From Patiriisocius sp047730165 (lineage in GTDB: Bacteria > Bacteroidota > Bacteroidia > Flavobacteriales > Flavobacteriaceae), in NCBI RefSeq assembly GCF_047730165.1, contig NZ_CP159834.1:1054001-1118000 (forward strand): DNA of 64,000 nucleotides. The letters run 5' to 3'. Position 1 is the stretch's first letter. Every line of letters begins with the position of its first letter. The position numbers were made by a program, and so were the translations under genes. Below the pieces are notes generated by a model. The model saw nothing but the letters and a program-made list of their open reading frames with translations, was not told where the DNA came from and ran no database searches. Positions 26,514 to 36,812 of the stretch are shown here, one piece after another.

Positions 26514-29360
26514 ATGAAAACGTTTTATTCTTCCCTTGTAGCCTTACTTTTTATTGTAATAGCCCTTGCCCAACAACCCGCAACAAAAGCAATACAAGTG
26601 GAAGAAGCCTTACAGCAAAAAGTAACTCAGACAGAAAATTCACTCGTTAAGAACCTTCCTTTTACAAACATAGGTCCCACAATTATGAGTGGTCGTGTGG
26701 TGGATCTTGCAGTAAATCCAGAAAATCCAACAGAGTTTTATGTAGGATATGCAAGTGGAGGTGTCTGGCACACTAAGAATAATGGAACCACATTTGATCC
26801 TATTCTTGACAGTAGCCCGACGCAAAATGTGGGGAGTTTAGCCGTGCATTGGAAATCAAAAACCATCTGGGTAGGAACAGGAGAAGTCAACTCATCTCGC
26901 TCAAGCTATGCTGGCATAGGTTTATTGCAATCAAACGATAATGGAAAGACTTGGGTTAACTTGGGACTTGCAGATAGTCATCATATTTCAAAAATTATCA
27001 TTAACCCTGCAAATGCAAATGAAGTAGTGGTGGCTGCAGTGGGTCATTTATATTCTACAAATGAGGAGCGAGGTGTTTATAAAACAATGGACGGTGGAAA
27101 AACGTGGAACAAGACACTTTTTGTAAACGACCAGAGCGGAATTATAGAAATGGATGCGGATCCAAATAATTTTAATTTAATGTTTGCTTCATCGTGGGAC
27201 AAGGATAGAAAGGCTTGGGATTTTCGAGGAAGCGGAGCAGGAAGTCACATCTATAAAAGCACAGATGGCGGTAGTAGCTGGAACTTGGTTTCTGGACCAG
27301 AAAGTGGATTCCCAACGGGCGAAGGTGTAGGTAGAATTGGGCTTGCTGTTTTTGATGCACATACAGTATATGCTGTACACGACAATCAAGCTAGAAGAGA
27401 AGATGGCAATAAACCAGCTGCTAATGATGAGCTGTCTAAGGATCAATTTAAAACAATGACGGCTGCGCAGTTTTTAGTGCTAGATGATAAAAAATTAAAT
27501 GGCTATTTAAAAAATAATGGTTTTCAAGAAAAATATAAAGCAGAGAACGTAAAGGCAATGGTGCGTGGCGGAACCGTAAAACCAGCAGATTTAGCAACGT
27601 ATCTAGAAGATGCAAACGCGATGTTGTTTGACACTCCTGTTATTGGAACAGAAGTTTATAAAAGTACAGACGGTGGTAAGACTTGGGCTAAAACACACGA
27701 TGATTTCTTAGATGGGATTTATTATAGTTATGGGTATTACTTCGGAAAAATACATGTGGACCCTAATGATGTGAATGGGATTTATATCTATGGAGTCCCT
27801 ATTTTAAAATCAAAGGATGGAGGAAAGACCTTCAAAAGTATTTCGGCACGTAATGTACACGCAGATCATCATGCATTATGGATTAACCCAAATAAGGCGG
27901 GTCATTTAATTAATGGGAACGATGGCGGTGTAAACATAAGTTATGATGATGGAGAAAATTGGATAAAGAATAACCAGCCGGCAGTAGGGCAGTTTTATGC
28001 AATCAATGTTGATAATGAAGAGCCTTATAACGTGTATGGTGGTTTACAAGACAATGGTGTTTGGGTAGGATCGCACACTAATACTGAAAATCCTGGATGG
28101 CTGCAGAATGGAGAATATCCATACAAGTTTATTATGGGAGGTGACGGGATGCAAATTCAGATTGACAATCGCGATAGTGATATTGTGTACACAGGATTCC
28201 AGTTTGGAAATTACTTTAGATTGAACAGAGCTACAGATGAGCAAACCTACATTCAGCCAGAACACGAGCTTGGCGAAAGCCCATACCGGTTTAACTGGCA
28301 AACACCTATTTTATTGAGCAGCCACAATCAAGATATTCTATATTTAGGAGGAAATAAACTAATGCGCTCGATGAACCAAGGGGCAGATTGGACGGCAATA
28401 TCAGGTGATTTAACAAATGGTGGAAAGCAAGGAAATGTAGCCTATGGAACATTAGCGAGCATTAGTGAATCTCCGTTTGAGTTTGGGTTAATATACGCAG
28501 GTAGTGATGACGGATTAGTTCATGTGACTAAAAACGGAGGAGGTAACTGGCAGAATATATCAAGTAGCTTTCCTAAAGATTTATGGGTGAGTCGTGTGAT
28601 TGCTTCAAGTCATAAAAAAGAACGTGTTTATGTAACCTTAAATGGATATCGCTGGGACGATTTTACGTCCTATGTTTATAGCAGTGACAATCATGGAGCG
28701 ACTTGGACTTCAATTGCTAACAACTTGCCTTCATCACCGGTAAACGTGATTAGGGAAGACCCAGCAAACGAGAATGTATTGTATTTGGGGACAGACAATG
28801 GGGCGTATGTTTCATTCAACAAAGGACAATCTTGGGAGGCTTTTAGTGAAGGCTTACCCAATGTCGCTGTGCACGACTTAGTGGTACAAGCAAGAGACAA
28901 GGACCTTGTCTTGGGGACACACGGGCGCTCTATTTATACAGCAGACATTTCTTTATTACAGCAAATATCCGAAGCGAATATGAGCGATGTGATGGTGGCA
29001 GAGATGCAGTCAGGACGGGCTTCAAGAAGTTGGGGAACCACTGGTTTTAATCAATACGGAGATTATTTTGAGCCGTCCATGGATATCAATGTGTTCGCGC
29101 CAGCAGCTGGAAATGCGACGATCACCATTACTTCAGAAAGTGGAAAAGAATTAAAAAGCTGGAATAAAGAAGTTAGCAAAGGCTTTAATAAAATAGCGTA
29201 CAACGCCAGCGTTTCTGATAAAGGGAAAAAGCTCTTAGAAAAAGCTGAGGTTAAAGCCTGGACGGGTGATAATGGAACGTCTTATTTGCCTGCGGGGATG
29301 TATACTATTTCTTTTTCTGTGGGTGGAAAATCTGCACAGACTAAGCTGGAGTTAAAGTGA
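26514..29360 (+). CDS. Secreted sortilin/VPS10-like beta-propeller (BNR repeats)
   Basis: A 948-residue exported protein. Signal peptide residues 1-19. Two beta-propellers follow, marked by repeated Asp-box motifs (SNDNGKTW, TMDGGKTW, STDGGSSW, STDGGKTW, SKDGGKTF, SDNHGATW; about residues 120-780). The last about 100 residues form a beta-sandwich (DINVFAPAAGNATITI ... AGMYTISFSVGGKSA) without a clear type IX sorting motif. Proteins like this are common in Bacteroidota and often called glycosyl hydrolases, but I see no catalytic evidence for that, and a binding or scaffolding role is as likely. It is monocistronic. Confidence 0.87.
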   Translation: MKTFYSSLVALLFIVIALAQQPATKAIQVEEALQQKVTQTENSLVKNLPFTNIGPTIMSGRVVDLAVNPENPTEFYVGYASGGVWHTKNNGTTFDPILDSSPTQNVGSLAVHWKSKTIWVGTGEVNSSRSSYAGIGLLQSNDNGKTWVNLGLADSHHISKIIINPANANEVVVAAVGHLYSTNEERGVYKTMDGGKTWNKTLFVNDQSGIIEMDADPNNFNLMFASSWDKDRKAWDFRGSGAGSHIYKSTDGGSSWNLVSGPESGFPTGEGVGRIGLAVFDAHTVYAVHDNQARREDGNKPAANDELSKDQFKTMTAAQFLVLDDKKLNGYLKNNGFQEKYKAENVKAMVRGGTVKPADLATYLEDANAMLFDTPVIGTEVYKSTDGGKTWAKTHDDFLDGIYYSYGYYFGKIHVDPNDVNGIYIYGVPILKSKDGGKTFKSISARNVHADHHALWINPNKAGHLINGNDGGVNISYDDGENWIKNNQPAVGQFYAINVDNEEPYNVYGGLQDNGVWVGSHTNTENPGWLQNGEYPYKFIMGGDGMQIQIDNRDSDIVYTGFQFGNYFRLNRATDEQTYIQPEHELGESPYRFNWQTPILLSSHNQDILYLGGNKLMRSMNQGADWTAISGDLTNGGKQGNVAYGTLASISESPFEFGLIYAGSDDGLVHVTKNGGGNWQNISSSFPKDLWVSRVIASSHKKERVYVTLNGYRWDDFTSYVYSSDNHGATWTSIANNLPSSPVNVIREDPANENVLYLGTDNGAYVSFNKGQSWEAFSEGLPNVAVHDLVVQARDKDLVLGTHGRSIYTADISLLQQISEANMSDVMVAEMQSGRASRSWGTTGFNQYGDYFEPSMDINVFAPAAGNATITITSESGKELKSWNKEVSKGFNKIAYNASVSDKGKKLLEKAEVKAWTGDNGTSYLPAGMYTISFSVGGKSAQTKLELK

Positions 29361-29481
29361 TAAGATTTAATTTTCTTCTGAAATATGAAGTGTCATTAAA
29401 ATTTCCGAGGCCGTTAAACTGGCATTTCACATTCTTGTTAGTTAAAACAATTCTAAATTGCCAACAAACAAATACGAATGC

Positions 29482-29512
29482 TTGTTTGAACGCGTTTCGT
29501 ACCGTATTTTTG
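29482..29512 (+). promoter_or_regulatory. Flavobacterial promoter upstream of sdhC
   Basis: TATTTTTG at 29505-29512 fits the Bacteroidota -7 box TAnnTTTG. TTG at 29482-29484 fits the -33 box, with 20 bases between. A transcript would start near 29518, about 20 bases before the sdhC ATG at 29541. Confidence 0.55.
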
Positions 29513-29540
29513 TAATTCATATTTTTGAAAACACACCATA

Positions 29541-30209
29541 ATGGGAATGATATCCTCTTCTATTGCTAGAAAGTTTGCTATGGCACTTTCAGGCTTGTTC
29601 TTAGTTTTCTTTTTAGGACAACACTTTGTAATAAATTTAACCTCGGTCTTAGACCCAGACACCTTTAATAGCTGGTCCCACTTTATGGGGAATAATGGCT
29701 TAGTGCAATTTGCCCTTCAGCCAGTATTGATTTTTGGTGTCGTTTTTCATTTTGTGATGGGTTTTATTCTTGAGCTTCGCAATCGAAATGCACGCGCAAT
29801 TAGTTATGCAAAATACAAAGGAAGCGCAAATGCTTCTTGGGCATCGAGAAATATGATTATTTCTGGACTCGTAATTCTCGCATTCTTAGGCTTACACTTT
29901 TATGACTTTTGGGTTCCAGAATTAGTTCATAAATACATAGAGTCAAATCCACTAGACCCGACGAGATATTATGCGGAGACGGTTCATAAATTTGAAAATC
30001 CAATTCGAGTGGGATTATATGTGGTCGCATTTGTTTTGTTAGCGATACACTTATGGCACGGCTTTGCTAGCTCTTTTCAAAGTGTTGGGTTCAACAACAA
30101 GTATTCTGTTGCCTTAACAAAATTTGCTAAAGTATATGCGATTGTGATCCCAGTGGGATTTATCTTTATTGCACTATACCTGCACTTCAATCAACATTTA
30201 ATCCACTAA
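29541..30209 (+). CDS. sdhC: Succinate dehydrogenase cytochrome b subunit
   Basis: A 222-residue polytopic membrane protein with five hydrophobic segments, the build of the Bacteroidota/epsilonproteobacterial diheme type (class B) that carries both hemes on one subunit. Candidate heme-ligand histidines are in GQHFVIN (about residue 27), VFHFVMGF (about 77), FLGLHFYDFW (about 120) and LAIHLWHGF (about 175). It anchors SdhAB to the inner membrane and passes electrons to menaquinone. It is the first gene of sdhCAB, 13 bases before sdhA. There is no sdhD, as expected for this type. Confidence 0.95.
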   Translation: MGMISSSIARKFAMALSGLFLVFFLGQHFVINLTSVLDPDTFNSWSHFMGNNGLVQFALQPVLIFGVVFHFVMGFILELRNRNARAISYAKYKGSANASWASRNMIISGLVILAFLGLHFYDFWVPELVHKYIESNPLDPTRYYAETVHKFENPIRVGLYVVAFVLLAIHLWHGFASSFQSVGFNNKYSVALTKFAKVYAIVIPVGFIFIALYLHFNQHLIH

Positions 30210-30222
30210 AATTAATCAAGCT

Positions 30223-32238
30223 ATGTCGATATTAGACGCAAAAATACCTGAAGGACCCTTAGCAGATAAGTGGACGAATTATAAAAATAAAATTAATCTT
30301 GTAAATCCAGCAAACAAGCGTAACATAGATGTTATTGTTGTGGGTACAGGTCTTGCAGGTGCTAGTGCAGCTGCATCTCTTGCAGAGCTGGGTTACAATG
30401 TAAAAACATTTTGCTATCAAGATTCTCCACGTCGTGCGCACTCCATTGCTGCACAAGGAGGAATCAACGCTTCAAAAAATTATCAGGGAGATGGTGATAG
30501 TAACTACCGTCTTTTTTATGATACCGTAAAAGGAGGGGATTACCGATCTAGAGAAGCAAACGTATATCGTCTTGCAGAGGTGTCTGGAAATATCATTGAT
30601 CAGTGCGTTGCACAAGGAGTTCCCTTTGCGCGTGAGTATGGTGGTTTACTAGATAACCGTTCTTTTGGAGGTGTTTTAGTTTCTAGAACTTTTTATGCAA
30701 AAGGACAAACGGGACAGCAGTTGTTGCTAGGAGCTTATTCCGCAATGAACCGCCAGATTAACCGTGGTAAAATAAAATCTTTTAACCGTCACGAGATGCT
30801 AGACATCGTAAAGGTTGGTGGAAAAGCAAGAGGAATCATCGCCCGTAACCTAGTAACAGGAGAAATAGAAAGGCACAGTGCACACGCTGTAGTACTTGCA
30901 ACAGGTGGCTACGGAAACGTGTTTTTCTTGTCTACAAATGCGATGGGTAGTAATGTAACTGCAGGCTGGAAAGCGCACAAAAAAGGAGCTTTCTTTGCAA
31001 ACCCTTGTTACACACAAATACATCCTACTTGTATTCCAGTTTCGGGAGATCATCAAAGTAAATTGACATTAATGTCTGAAAGTCTGCGTAATGATGGACG
31101 TATCTGGGTGCCCAAAAACATGGAAGATGCTGTGGCTATTAGAGACGGTAAAAAGAAGCCTACTGAATTAGCTGAAGCAGATAGAGACTATTACTTAGAA
31201 CGTCGTTATCCAGCCTTTGGAAACTTAGTGCCACGTGATGTTGCATCTAGGGCCGCTAAAGAGCGTTGTGATGCTGGTTTTGGAGTTAACAAAACAGGAG
31301 AAGCTGTGTATCTTGACTTTGCGAGTGCTATTAATCGCTACGGAAAAGAAGAAGCATTAATTCATGGAAATCAAAATCCAACAGATCAAGAAATATACGA
31401 CTTAGGTCGTGATGTTATCGAAAATAAATATGGAAATTTATTCCAGATGTACGAGAAAATCGTAGATGAAAATCCATACAAAACACCTATGATGATTTAC
31501 CCAGCGGTACATTATACAATGGGAGGAATTTGGGTTGATTATAACTTACAAACCACTGTTGAAGGCTTATATGCTGCGGGAGAAGCAAACTTCTCTGATC
31601 ACGGAGCAAACAGATTAGGGGCTTCTGCTTTGATGCAAGGATTAGCAGATGGGTATTTTGTGTTACCTTATACTATAGGTGATTATCTTTCTAAAGATAT
31701 TAGAACAGGTAAGATACCTACAGATACTCCAGAGTTTGAGGCAGCAGAAAAAGGTGTAAAAGCTCAAATTGACAAGTTAATGAACGCAAGCGGACAGCAC
31801 TCTGTGGATTACTACCATAAGAAATTAGGTAAAATCATGTGGAATAAATGCGGTATGTCAAGAAATGCAAAAGACTTAGAAAGCGCCATTTCTGAAATTG
31901 CTGAACTGCGTGAGGATTTCTGGGCAAATGTAAAAGTGCCAGGAAGTGCAAATGGATTAAATCAAGAATTAGAAAAAGCAGGACGAGTAGCAGATTTCTT
32001 AGAGTTAGGAGAGCTGTTTGCAAAAGATGCTTTAGATCGTAATGAAAGTGCTGGTGGTCATTACCGAGAAGAGAGCGTAGAGTTAAGCGGAGAACAAAAA
32101 GGAGAAGCATTACGTGATGATGAAAACTTTAAATACGTATCAGCTTGGGAATATAAAGGAGAGCCTAAAGATGCAGTCTTACACAAAGAAGATCTTTTGT
32201 TTGAGAATATTGAGTTGAAGACAAGGTCATATAAATAA
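30223..32238 (+). CDS. sdhA: Succinate dehydrogenase flavoprotein subunit
   Basis: A 671-residue flavoprotein. The FAD-binding loop is VVGTGLAGASAAASLAELG (about residues 38-56). The histidine for covalent FAD is in HSIAAQGGINASKNY (about 76). Substrate residues are in HPTCIPVSGDHQSKL, RDVASRAAKERC and HYTMGGIWVDYN, and the C-terminal domain is complete. It oxidises succinate to fumarate at the cytoplasmic face of complex II in the TCA cycle. Six bases separate it from sdhB. Length fits the Bacteroidota family. Confidence 0.97.
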   Translation: MSILDAKIPEGPLADKWTNYKNKINLVNPANKRNIDVIVVGTGLAGASAAASLAELGYNVKTFCYQDSPRRAHSIAAQGGINASKNYQGDGDSNYRLFYDTVKGGDYRSREANVYRLAEVSGNIIDQCVAQGVPFAREYGGLLDNRSFGGVLVSRTFYAKGQTGQQLLLGAYSAMNRQINRGKIKSFNRHEMLDIVKVGGKARGIIARNLVTGEIERHSAHAVVLATGGYGNVFFLSTNAMGSNVTAGWKAHKKGAFFANPCYTQIHPTCIPVSGDHQSKLTLMSESLRNDGRIWVPKNMEDAVAIRDGKKKPTELAEADRDYYLERRYPAFGNLVPRDVASRAAKERCDAGFGVNKTGEAVYLDFASAINRYGKEEALIHGNQNPTDQEIYDLGRDVIENKYGNLFQMYEKIVDENPYKTPMMIYPAVHYTMGGIWVDYNLQTTVEGLYAAGEANFSDHGANRLGASALMQGLADGYFVLPYTIGDYLSKDIRTGKIPTDTPEFEAAEKGVKAQIDKLMNASGQHSVDYYHKKLGKIMWNKCGMSRNAKDLESAISEIAELREDFWANVKVPGSANGLNQELEKAGRVADFLELGELFAKDALDRNESAGGHYREESVELSGEQKGEALRDDENFKYVSAWEYKGEPKDAVLHKEDLLFENIELKTRSYK

Positions 32239-32244
32239 GAAGCT

Positions 32245-32991
32245 ATGAAATTAAACCTAAAAATATGGAGACAAGCCAACGCAAAAGCGATGGGGAAAAT
32301 GGTCTCATATCCTATTGATGGAATTGACGGAGATATGTCTTTTCTCGAAATGCTTGACGTATTGAATGAAAAATTAATCAACAAAGGAGATGAGCCTGTT
32401 GTATTTGATCACGATTGTCGCGAAGGTATTTGTGGTAGCTGTTCTCTTCAGATTAATGGCGAGCCACATGGACCAGATCGTTTAGTTACTACATGTCAAT
32501 TGCACATGCGTAAGTTTAACGACGGTGATGAGATAATAATTGAACCTTTTAGAGCAAAAGCATTTCCAGTCATTAAAGATTTAATGATAGACCGTAGTGC
32601 CTTTGACCGTATTCAACAAGCTGGAGGATATATTTCTGTAAACACATCGGGTAATACGATTGATGCAAACACGATACCTATAGAAAAAGAACACGCGGAT
32701 GAAGCTTTTGGAGCTGCTACGTGTATAGGTTGTGGCGCTTGTGTCGCTGCTTGTAAAAATGCTTCTGCGATGCTATTTACTTCTGCAAAAGTATCGCAAT
32801 ATGCCTTACTGCCTCAAGGACAAGTGGAGGCTGCTACACGTGTTTTAAATATGGTAGAACAAATGGATAAGGAAGGCTTCGGAAATTGCACAAATACAGG
32901 AGCTTGTGAGGTGGAATGCCCTAAAGGAATCTCACTAGAAAATATAGCTAGAATGAACCGCGAGTATATGGCGGCGAGTGCAAAAGGATAA
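32245..32991 (+). CDS. sdhB: Succinate dehydrogenase iron-sulfur subunit
   Basis: A 248-residue protein with three iron-sulfur sites. The [2Fe-2S] cluster motif is CREGICGSCSLQING (about residues 53-67) with another Cys in TCQLHMRKF. The [4Fe-4S] site is CIGCGACVAACKN (about 159-171) and the [3Fe-4S] site uses CTNTGACEVECPKG (about 213-226). It carries electrons from the SdhA flavin to the membrane subunit. It is the last gene of the operon; the terminator lies 30 bases downstream. Confidence 0.97.
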   Translation: MKLNLKIWRQANAKAMGKMVSYPIDGIDGDMSFLEMLDVLNEKLINKGDEPVVFDHDCREGICGSCSLQINGEPHGPDRLVTTCQLHMRKFNDGDEIIIEPFRAKAFPVIKDLMIDRSAFDRIQQAGGYISVNTSGNTIDANTIPIEKEHADEAFGAATCIGCGACVAACKNASAMLFTSAKVSQYALLPQGQVEAATRVLNMVEQMDKEGFGNCTNTGACEVECPKGISLENIARMNREYMAASAKG

Positions 32992-33021
32992 TACTAAGCG
33001 CACAAAATTCTAAAAAATGTA

Positions 33022-33060
33022 AAATCCCGAATCACAAAAACTGTGGTTTGGGATTTTTAT
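33022..33060 (+). terminator. Rho-independent terminator after sdhCAB
   Basis: A 15-pair stem (arms 33022-33036 and 33042-33056, two G-T pairs) with a 5-base loop ends in TTTTT. It stands 30 bases after sdhB and just before the 3' end of the convergent kinase gene, so it may serve both. Confidence 0.85.
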
Positions 33061-33077
33061 TTAAGGAAGTTATTGAT

Positions 33078-35318
33078 TTAAATAGCTTTTCTATCTGTCA
33101 CTCCAATATTCTTTTTTGAGGTAAGGTTCTCTATAATGATACTACTAAACTTTGATTCATTGTAGGGTTTTATAATGATATCGTTCATTCCTGCAATGCT
33201 AATTTCGTTTCTTACTTCTTCAACTTCAACAGCAGTTAACGCAATAATTGGAATTACGGTATTAAACTTCCGGATCTCTATGGAAGCTTTAAAACCATCC
33301 ATGACTGGCATATTTAAATCCATTAGAACAAGATCAAATTCTATTTTTTTTATTTGAGACACAGCTTGTTCACCATTTTCTACAACGACACATTGGACCC
33401 CCTTTTTCTGTAAAATCTTTTTAGTCACCATTTGGTTAATGCGATTGTCTTCTGCAATTAAGATGTGTTTATCTTTTAATAAGGTTTCATCTACAGGGAC
33501 AAATTTTAAGTCGTTAGTTTCTTTTATAGTTACTTCAAAGGAGAGGTCGAAACTAAAAGTAGACCCGACTCCTAATTCACTTTTAAGCGTGATGTCTGAG
33601 CCGGATGCTTTAAGAAGCTTTTTTACAATAGGCAATCCCAAACCGGTTCCTTGGTAGTGATAGTCTAGCGACTCTATTTGTGTAAACTCGTTAAAAACAC
33701 TTGATTGTTTATTGGCAGCAATACCTATTCCGTTATCTGCAACAGTAAAGCACACACATTGTATGTTCTCTGTTTTACAAATAATAGCGGTAAGTCCTAT
33801 ACTAATTGTTCCATTCTCTGTAAACTTACAGGCGTTTCCTACAACGTTCATTAGTACCTGAGAGAGTCTAGTAACATTGCCATATAAATAACTAGGAATG
33901 CAAGGGTCAATCGAAAGTTTTATTTCATTATTATTTTGCAGTTTTGTATACTCAAAAGTGGAAATAATACTTTCCATAAAGTCTAGTACATGAAAAGAGC
34001 TTTTTTTATTTTTAATGGTGCTCTCGTCTATTTTATTTATCTGTAAAACATTGTTAATCAAGGCTAACAAATAGTCTGCAGAAAATTTAAGCGACTTTAA
34101 ATCTTTTTCGTGTGATTTAAGGGCGGGGTCTTCTAAGAGTATGTTGCTTAGTCCTATAACTCCATATAACGGTGTTCTTAATTCATGGCTCACCGTAGAG
34201 AAAAATTTACTTTTTGCCTTTGAAAGATGTTCAGACCTTTGCTTTGCTGCAAGGTATTCTTTGTTTTTTTCTTTTAATGCCTTATAGAGTTCTCTACGTT
34301 TATTATATGCAACTAATAAAGTGATAAGAAGGAGCAAAATAATTAAACACACCAAGATCAAAACATTACTTAAACTATTTTTATTTTCAGCAATCTCGGC
34401 TTGAAGTATTGTTTTTTCTTTCTCATCCTTAATTTTAATTTGATATTGTTCAACTTGAAAGCTTGCGAGGGCCGCTTCACTCTGCGCAGTTTGTTGCATT
34501 TCTACACTCTCGTCATTAAAATTTTCATATAACATGCGTTCTGCGTAAGCAGCAGCATAGTCATTTTGGGCAGCTAAGCTGATACTTAATTGCATATAGG
34601 CCTCTGCTTTTTTATTGGCGTAGTCTGTATATTTTAATAGATCAATTGCTTTTCTAGCCTCCATTTCGGCTAAATCATATCGCTCCATTTTGTTATAATA
34701 CTCAGACCAAAATATGTAAGATTCTGATTGAAACGATTCATGATTAAAAGGATCAAAACGCTTGTCATTTAATTGCGTTAAAAAGCGTTTTGCATCTTCA
34801 AATGCATCAGCGTCAAATGCACTTATTACAGCGTTATAAATTGCTTTTGCTAATTCTGTAGAATCTTTAGCTTTTCTAAATGTTTTAATGGAGATCTCAT
34901 GATTTATTAAAGCTTTGTCATAATCGTGCTCTGCACTAGAATAATAATTAGCCAGGTCCATATATGATAATCCTATGGCCACATCATCATTTAAAATTTC
35001 AGCATACTTTTTAGCATCCTCAAAATTTTGCCTTGCTAATAATTTGTCATTAATAACAAGAAAATCGTATCCTAGAAATCGATATGCCTTATTTAGATAT
35101 TTGGGCTCTCCTATTTGTTTAGCTAACTCTAGTAGCTTAATATTTGCTTGGAGGGATTTTGCAAAATTTCCTTTATCATAATACGCAGAAGAGCTATCAA
35201 GAACGCGCTCCATAACAGAAATCAATTGAGATTTAGTAAAGGGCGAATCCTCTAAAGATTGCGCAGAGCTTTTGCAAATACAATTTAAAATTAGTAGAAT
35301 AAATAAAAATTGTTTCAT
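33078..35318 (-). CDS. TPR hybrid histidine kinase with receiver domain
   Basis: A 746-residue inner-membrane hybrid kinase. A signal peptide (1-19) leads to TPR-like helices in the periplasm (about 25-300). One membrane helix (about 318-338, VLILVCLIILLLLITLLVAY) and a coiled coil follow. HisKA has FFSTVSHELRTPLYG (phospho-His near 378), the ATPase has its N box (VVGNACKFTENG) and G boxes (DNGIGIAA; GTGLGLPI). A C-terminal receiver domain (about 615-735) has the phospho-Asp in VLMDLNMPVMDG. No output DNA-binding domain is attached, so the signal must be passed to a separate protein. Stimulus unknown. It is transcribed alone. Confidence 0.92.
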   Translation of the reverse strand: MKQFLFILLILNCICKSSAQSLEDSPFTKSQLISVMERVLDSSSAYYDKGNFAKSLQANIKLLELAKQIGEPKYLNKAYRFLGYDFLVINDKLLARQNFEDAKKYAEILNDDVAIGLSYMDLANYYSSAEHDYDKALINHEISIKTFRKAKDSTELAKAIYNAVISAFDADAFEDAKRFLTQLNDKRFDPFNHESFQSESYIFWSEYYNKMERYDLAEMEARKAIDLLKYTDYANKKAEAYMQLSISLAAQNDYAAAYAERMLYENFNDESVEMQQTAQSEAALASFQVEQYQIKIKDEKEKTILQAEIAENKNSLSNVLILVCLIILLLLITLLVAYNKRRELYKALKEKNKEYLAAKQRSEHLSKAKSKFFSTVSHELRTPLYGVIGLSNILLEDPALKSHEKDLKSLKFSADYLLALINNVLQINKIDESTIKNKKSSFHVLDFMESIISTFEYTKLQNNNEIKLSIDPCIPSYLYGNVTRLSQVLMNVVGNACKFTENGTISIGLTAIICKTENIQCVCFTVADNGIGIAANKQSSVFNEFTQIESLDYHYQGTGLGLPIVKKLLKASGSDITLKSELGVGSTFSFDLSFEVTIKETNDLKFVPVDETLLKDKHILIAEDNRINQMVTKKILQKKGVQCVVVENGEQAVSQIKKIEFDLVLMDLNMPVMDGFKASIEIRKFNTVIPIIALTAVEVEEVRNEISIAGMNDIIIKPYNESKFSSIIIENLTSKKNIGVTDRKAI

Positions 35319-35511
35319 TGGTGGGAATAAACTAAATCTTTGAATAGGCTAGTGAAACTGATAAAAACCTAACATTTAACAAATTAACGACTTATTATCA
35401 GAATAAAACGCATTTTAGCGATGTTTTAAAAAATAAAGATTATTTAATAAAGGATAATAAGAGAAGCATTACTCAAGTTATTACTAATACTTATCTTTAA
35501 GCTAAAATCAT

Positions 35512-36648
35512 TTGAACAAAAAACTACCTGCAATCCCTCCGTCCATTTTTTCGGTGATGAGCAAAATGGCTGCAAATTATAATGCAATCAATCTCTCACA
35601 AGGATTCCCTAATTTTAAAAGTGACCCACAGCTCATTAAACTCGTTTCAAAAGCGATGATGGCGGGACACAATCAATATGCCCCTATGGCGGGTGACGTG
35701 CAGTTAAGAGAAGTTATCTGCAATAAAATGGAGCGTTTGTATCGAGCAAAATATGTTCCAGCCACTGATATCGTGATCACCGCAGGAGCAACTCAAGCGA
35801 TTTTTACAGCTATAGCAGCTACGATTTCAAAGGGAGATGAAGTCATTATCTTCACACCCGCTTATGATTGTTATTTGCCAACAGTAGCACTTTTCGGCGG
35901 AAATGTCATCGCCTTGCAATTGCAAGCTCCCCATTACACACCAGACTGGGAAGAGGTAAAACGTGTAATTACTACGAAGACTAGAATGATTATTATTAAC
36001 TCACCACATAACCCCAGCGGAATGCTTTTCTCTGAGAGCGATATGGAGCAACTTCAGGAAATTTCAGAAGTACACGATTTAATTGTGATAAGCGATGAGG
36101 TCTATGAGCATATTATTTTTGATGACGAAATACATCAAAGTGTGGCTCGTTTTCCAGATTTAGCAAAACGTAGTTTTATCACTGCTTCTTTTGGTAAAAC
36201 CTTTCACAACACAGGCTGGAAAATGGGCTATTGTTTAGGGCCTCAAGAACTAATGGACGAGTTTAAAAAAGTCCATCAATACAATGTGTTTTGCGTCAAT
36301 CATCCTTTTCAAAAAGGACTTGCTACATATCTGCAAGAAGAGAAAACATATCTGGGACTCGGTGCTTTTTATCAACAGAAAAGAGACTTCTTTTTAGACG
36401 CAATAAGAGATTCAAGATTTAAATTCATTCCATCAAAAGGAACCTACTTTCAATTGCTTGACTTTTCAGAAATAAGCCAAGAATCTGACATCGTATTTAC
36501 AGAAATGTTAACAAAAAAACATGGACTTGCAACCATTCCTATTTCGGTATTTAATAAAGATAAACTAGATAAAAAGCAATTACGCGTTTGCTTTGCAAAA
36601 ACCGAGGAAACGCTTCAAGCCGCGGCAAATATTCTCAACAGTCTTTAA
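35512..36648 (+). CDS. PLP-dependent aminotransferase, YbdL-like (methionine/glutamine transaminase)
   Basis: A 378-residue class I/II aminotransferase. It uses a TTG start at 35512, supported because the segment PPSIFSVMSKMAANYNAINL aligns with the YbdL N-terminus. The PLP lysine is in TASFGKTFHNTGWKMGYC (about residue 230), and NSPHNPSGMLF and SDEVYEH are the usual cofactor motifs. YbdL-like enzymes transaminate methionine, or the keto acid of methionine with glutamine as donor, in methionine salvage. The omega-amidase-like gene at 39583 would remove the resulting alpha-ketoglutaramate. katG and an ankyrin gene lie between the two. Confidence 0.88.
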   Translation: MNKKLPAIPPSIFSVMSKMAANYNAINLSQGFPNFKSDPQLIKLVSKAMMAGHNQYAPMAGDVQLREVICNKMERLYRAKYVPATDIVITAGATQAIFTAIAATISKGDEVIIFTPAYDCYLPTVALFGGNVIALQLQAPHYTPDWEEVKRVITTKTRMIIINSPHNPSGMLFSESDMEQLQEISEVHDLIVISDEVYEHIIFDDEIHQSVARFPDLAKRSFITASFGKTFHNTGWKMGYCLGPQELMDEFKKVHQYNVFCVNHPFQKGLATYLQEEKTYLGLGAFYQQKRDFFLDAIRDSRFKFIPSKGTYFQLLDFSEISQESDIVFTEMLTKKHGLATIPISVFNKDKLDKKQLRVCFAKTEETLQAAANILNSL

Positions 36649-36812
36649 TAAATGAGATATACTTGCTGTGGTTTGCGGTTGCGGTCGCTTAGACAAGTAT
36701 AAGTTTTGTTAATTGCAAAATTAATTCTTACAATCAATTTGAGTAATTAGATAGGGAATATTTGGGTATTTTCGAGATCTATTAGGAATTAAAAAACAAT
36801 AAACACATAATT

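Noticed and set aside
26514..29360. Annotation of the propeller protein as a glycosyl hydrolase
   Set aside because: Asp-box repeats alone do not show catalysis; no sialidase active-site arginines could be picked out.
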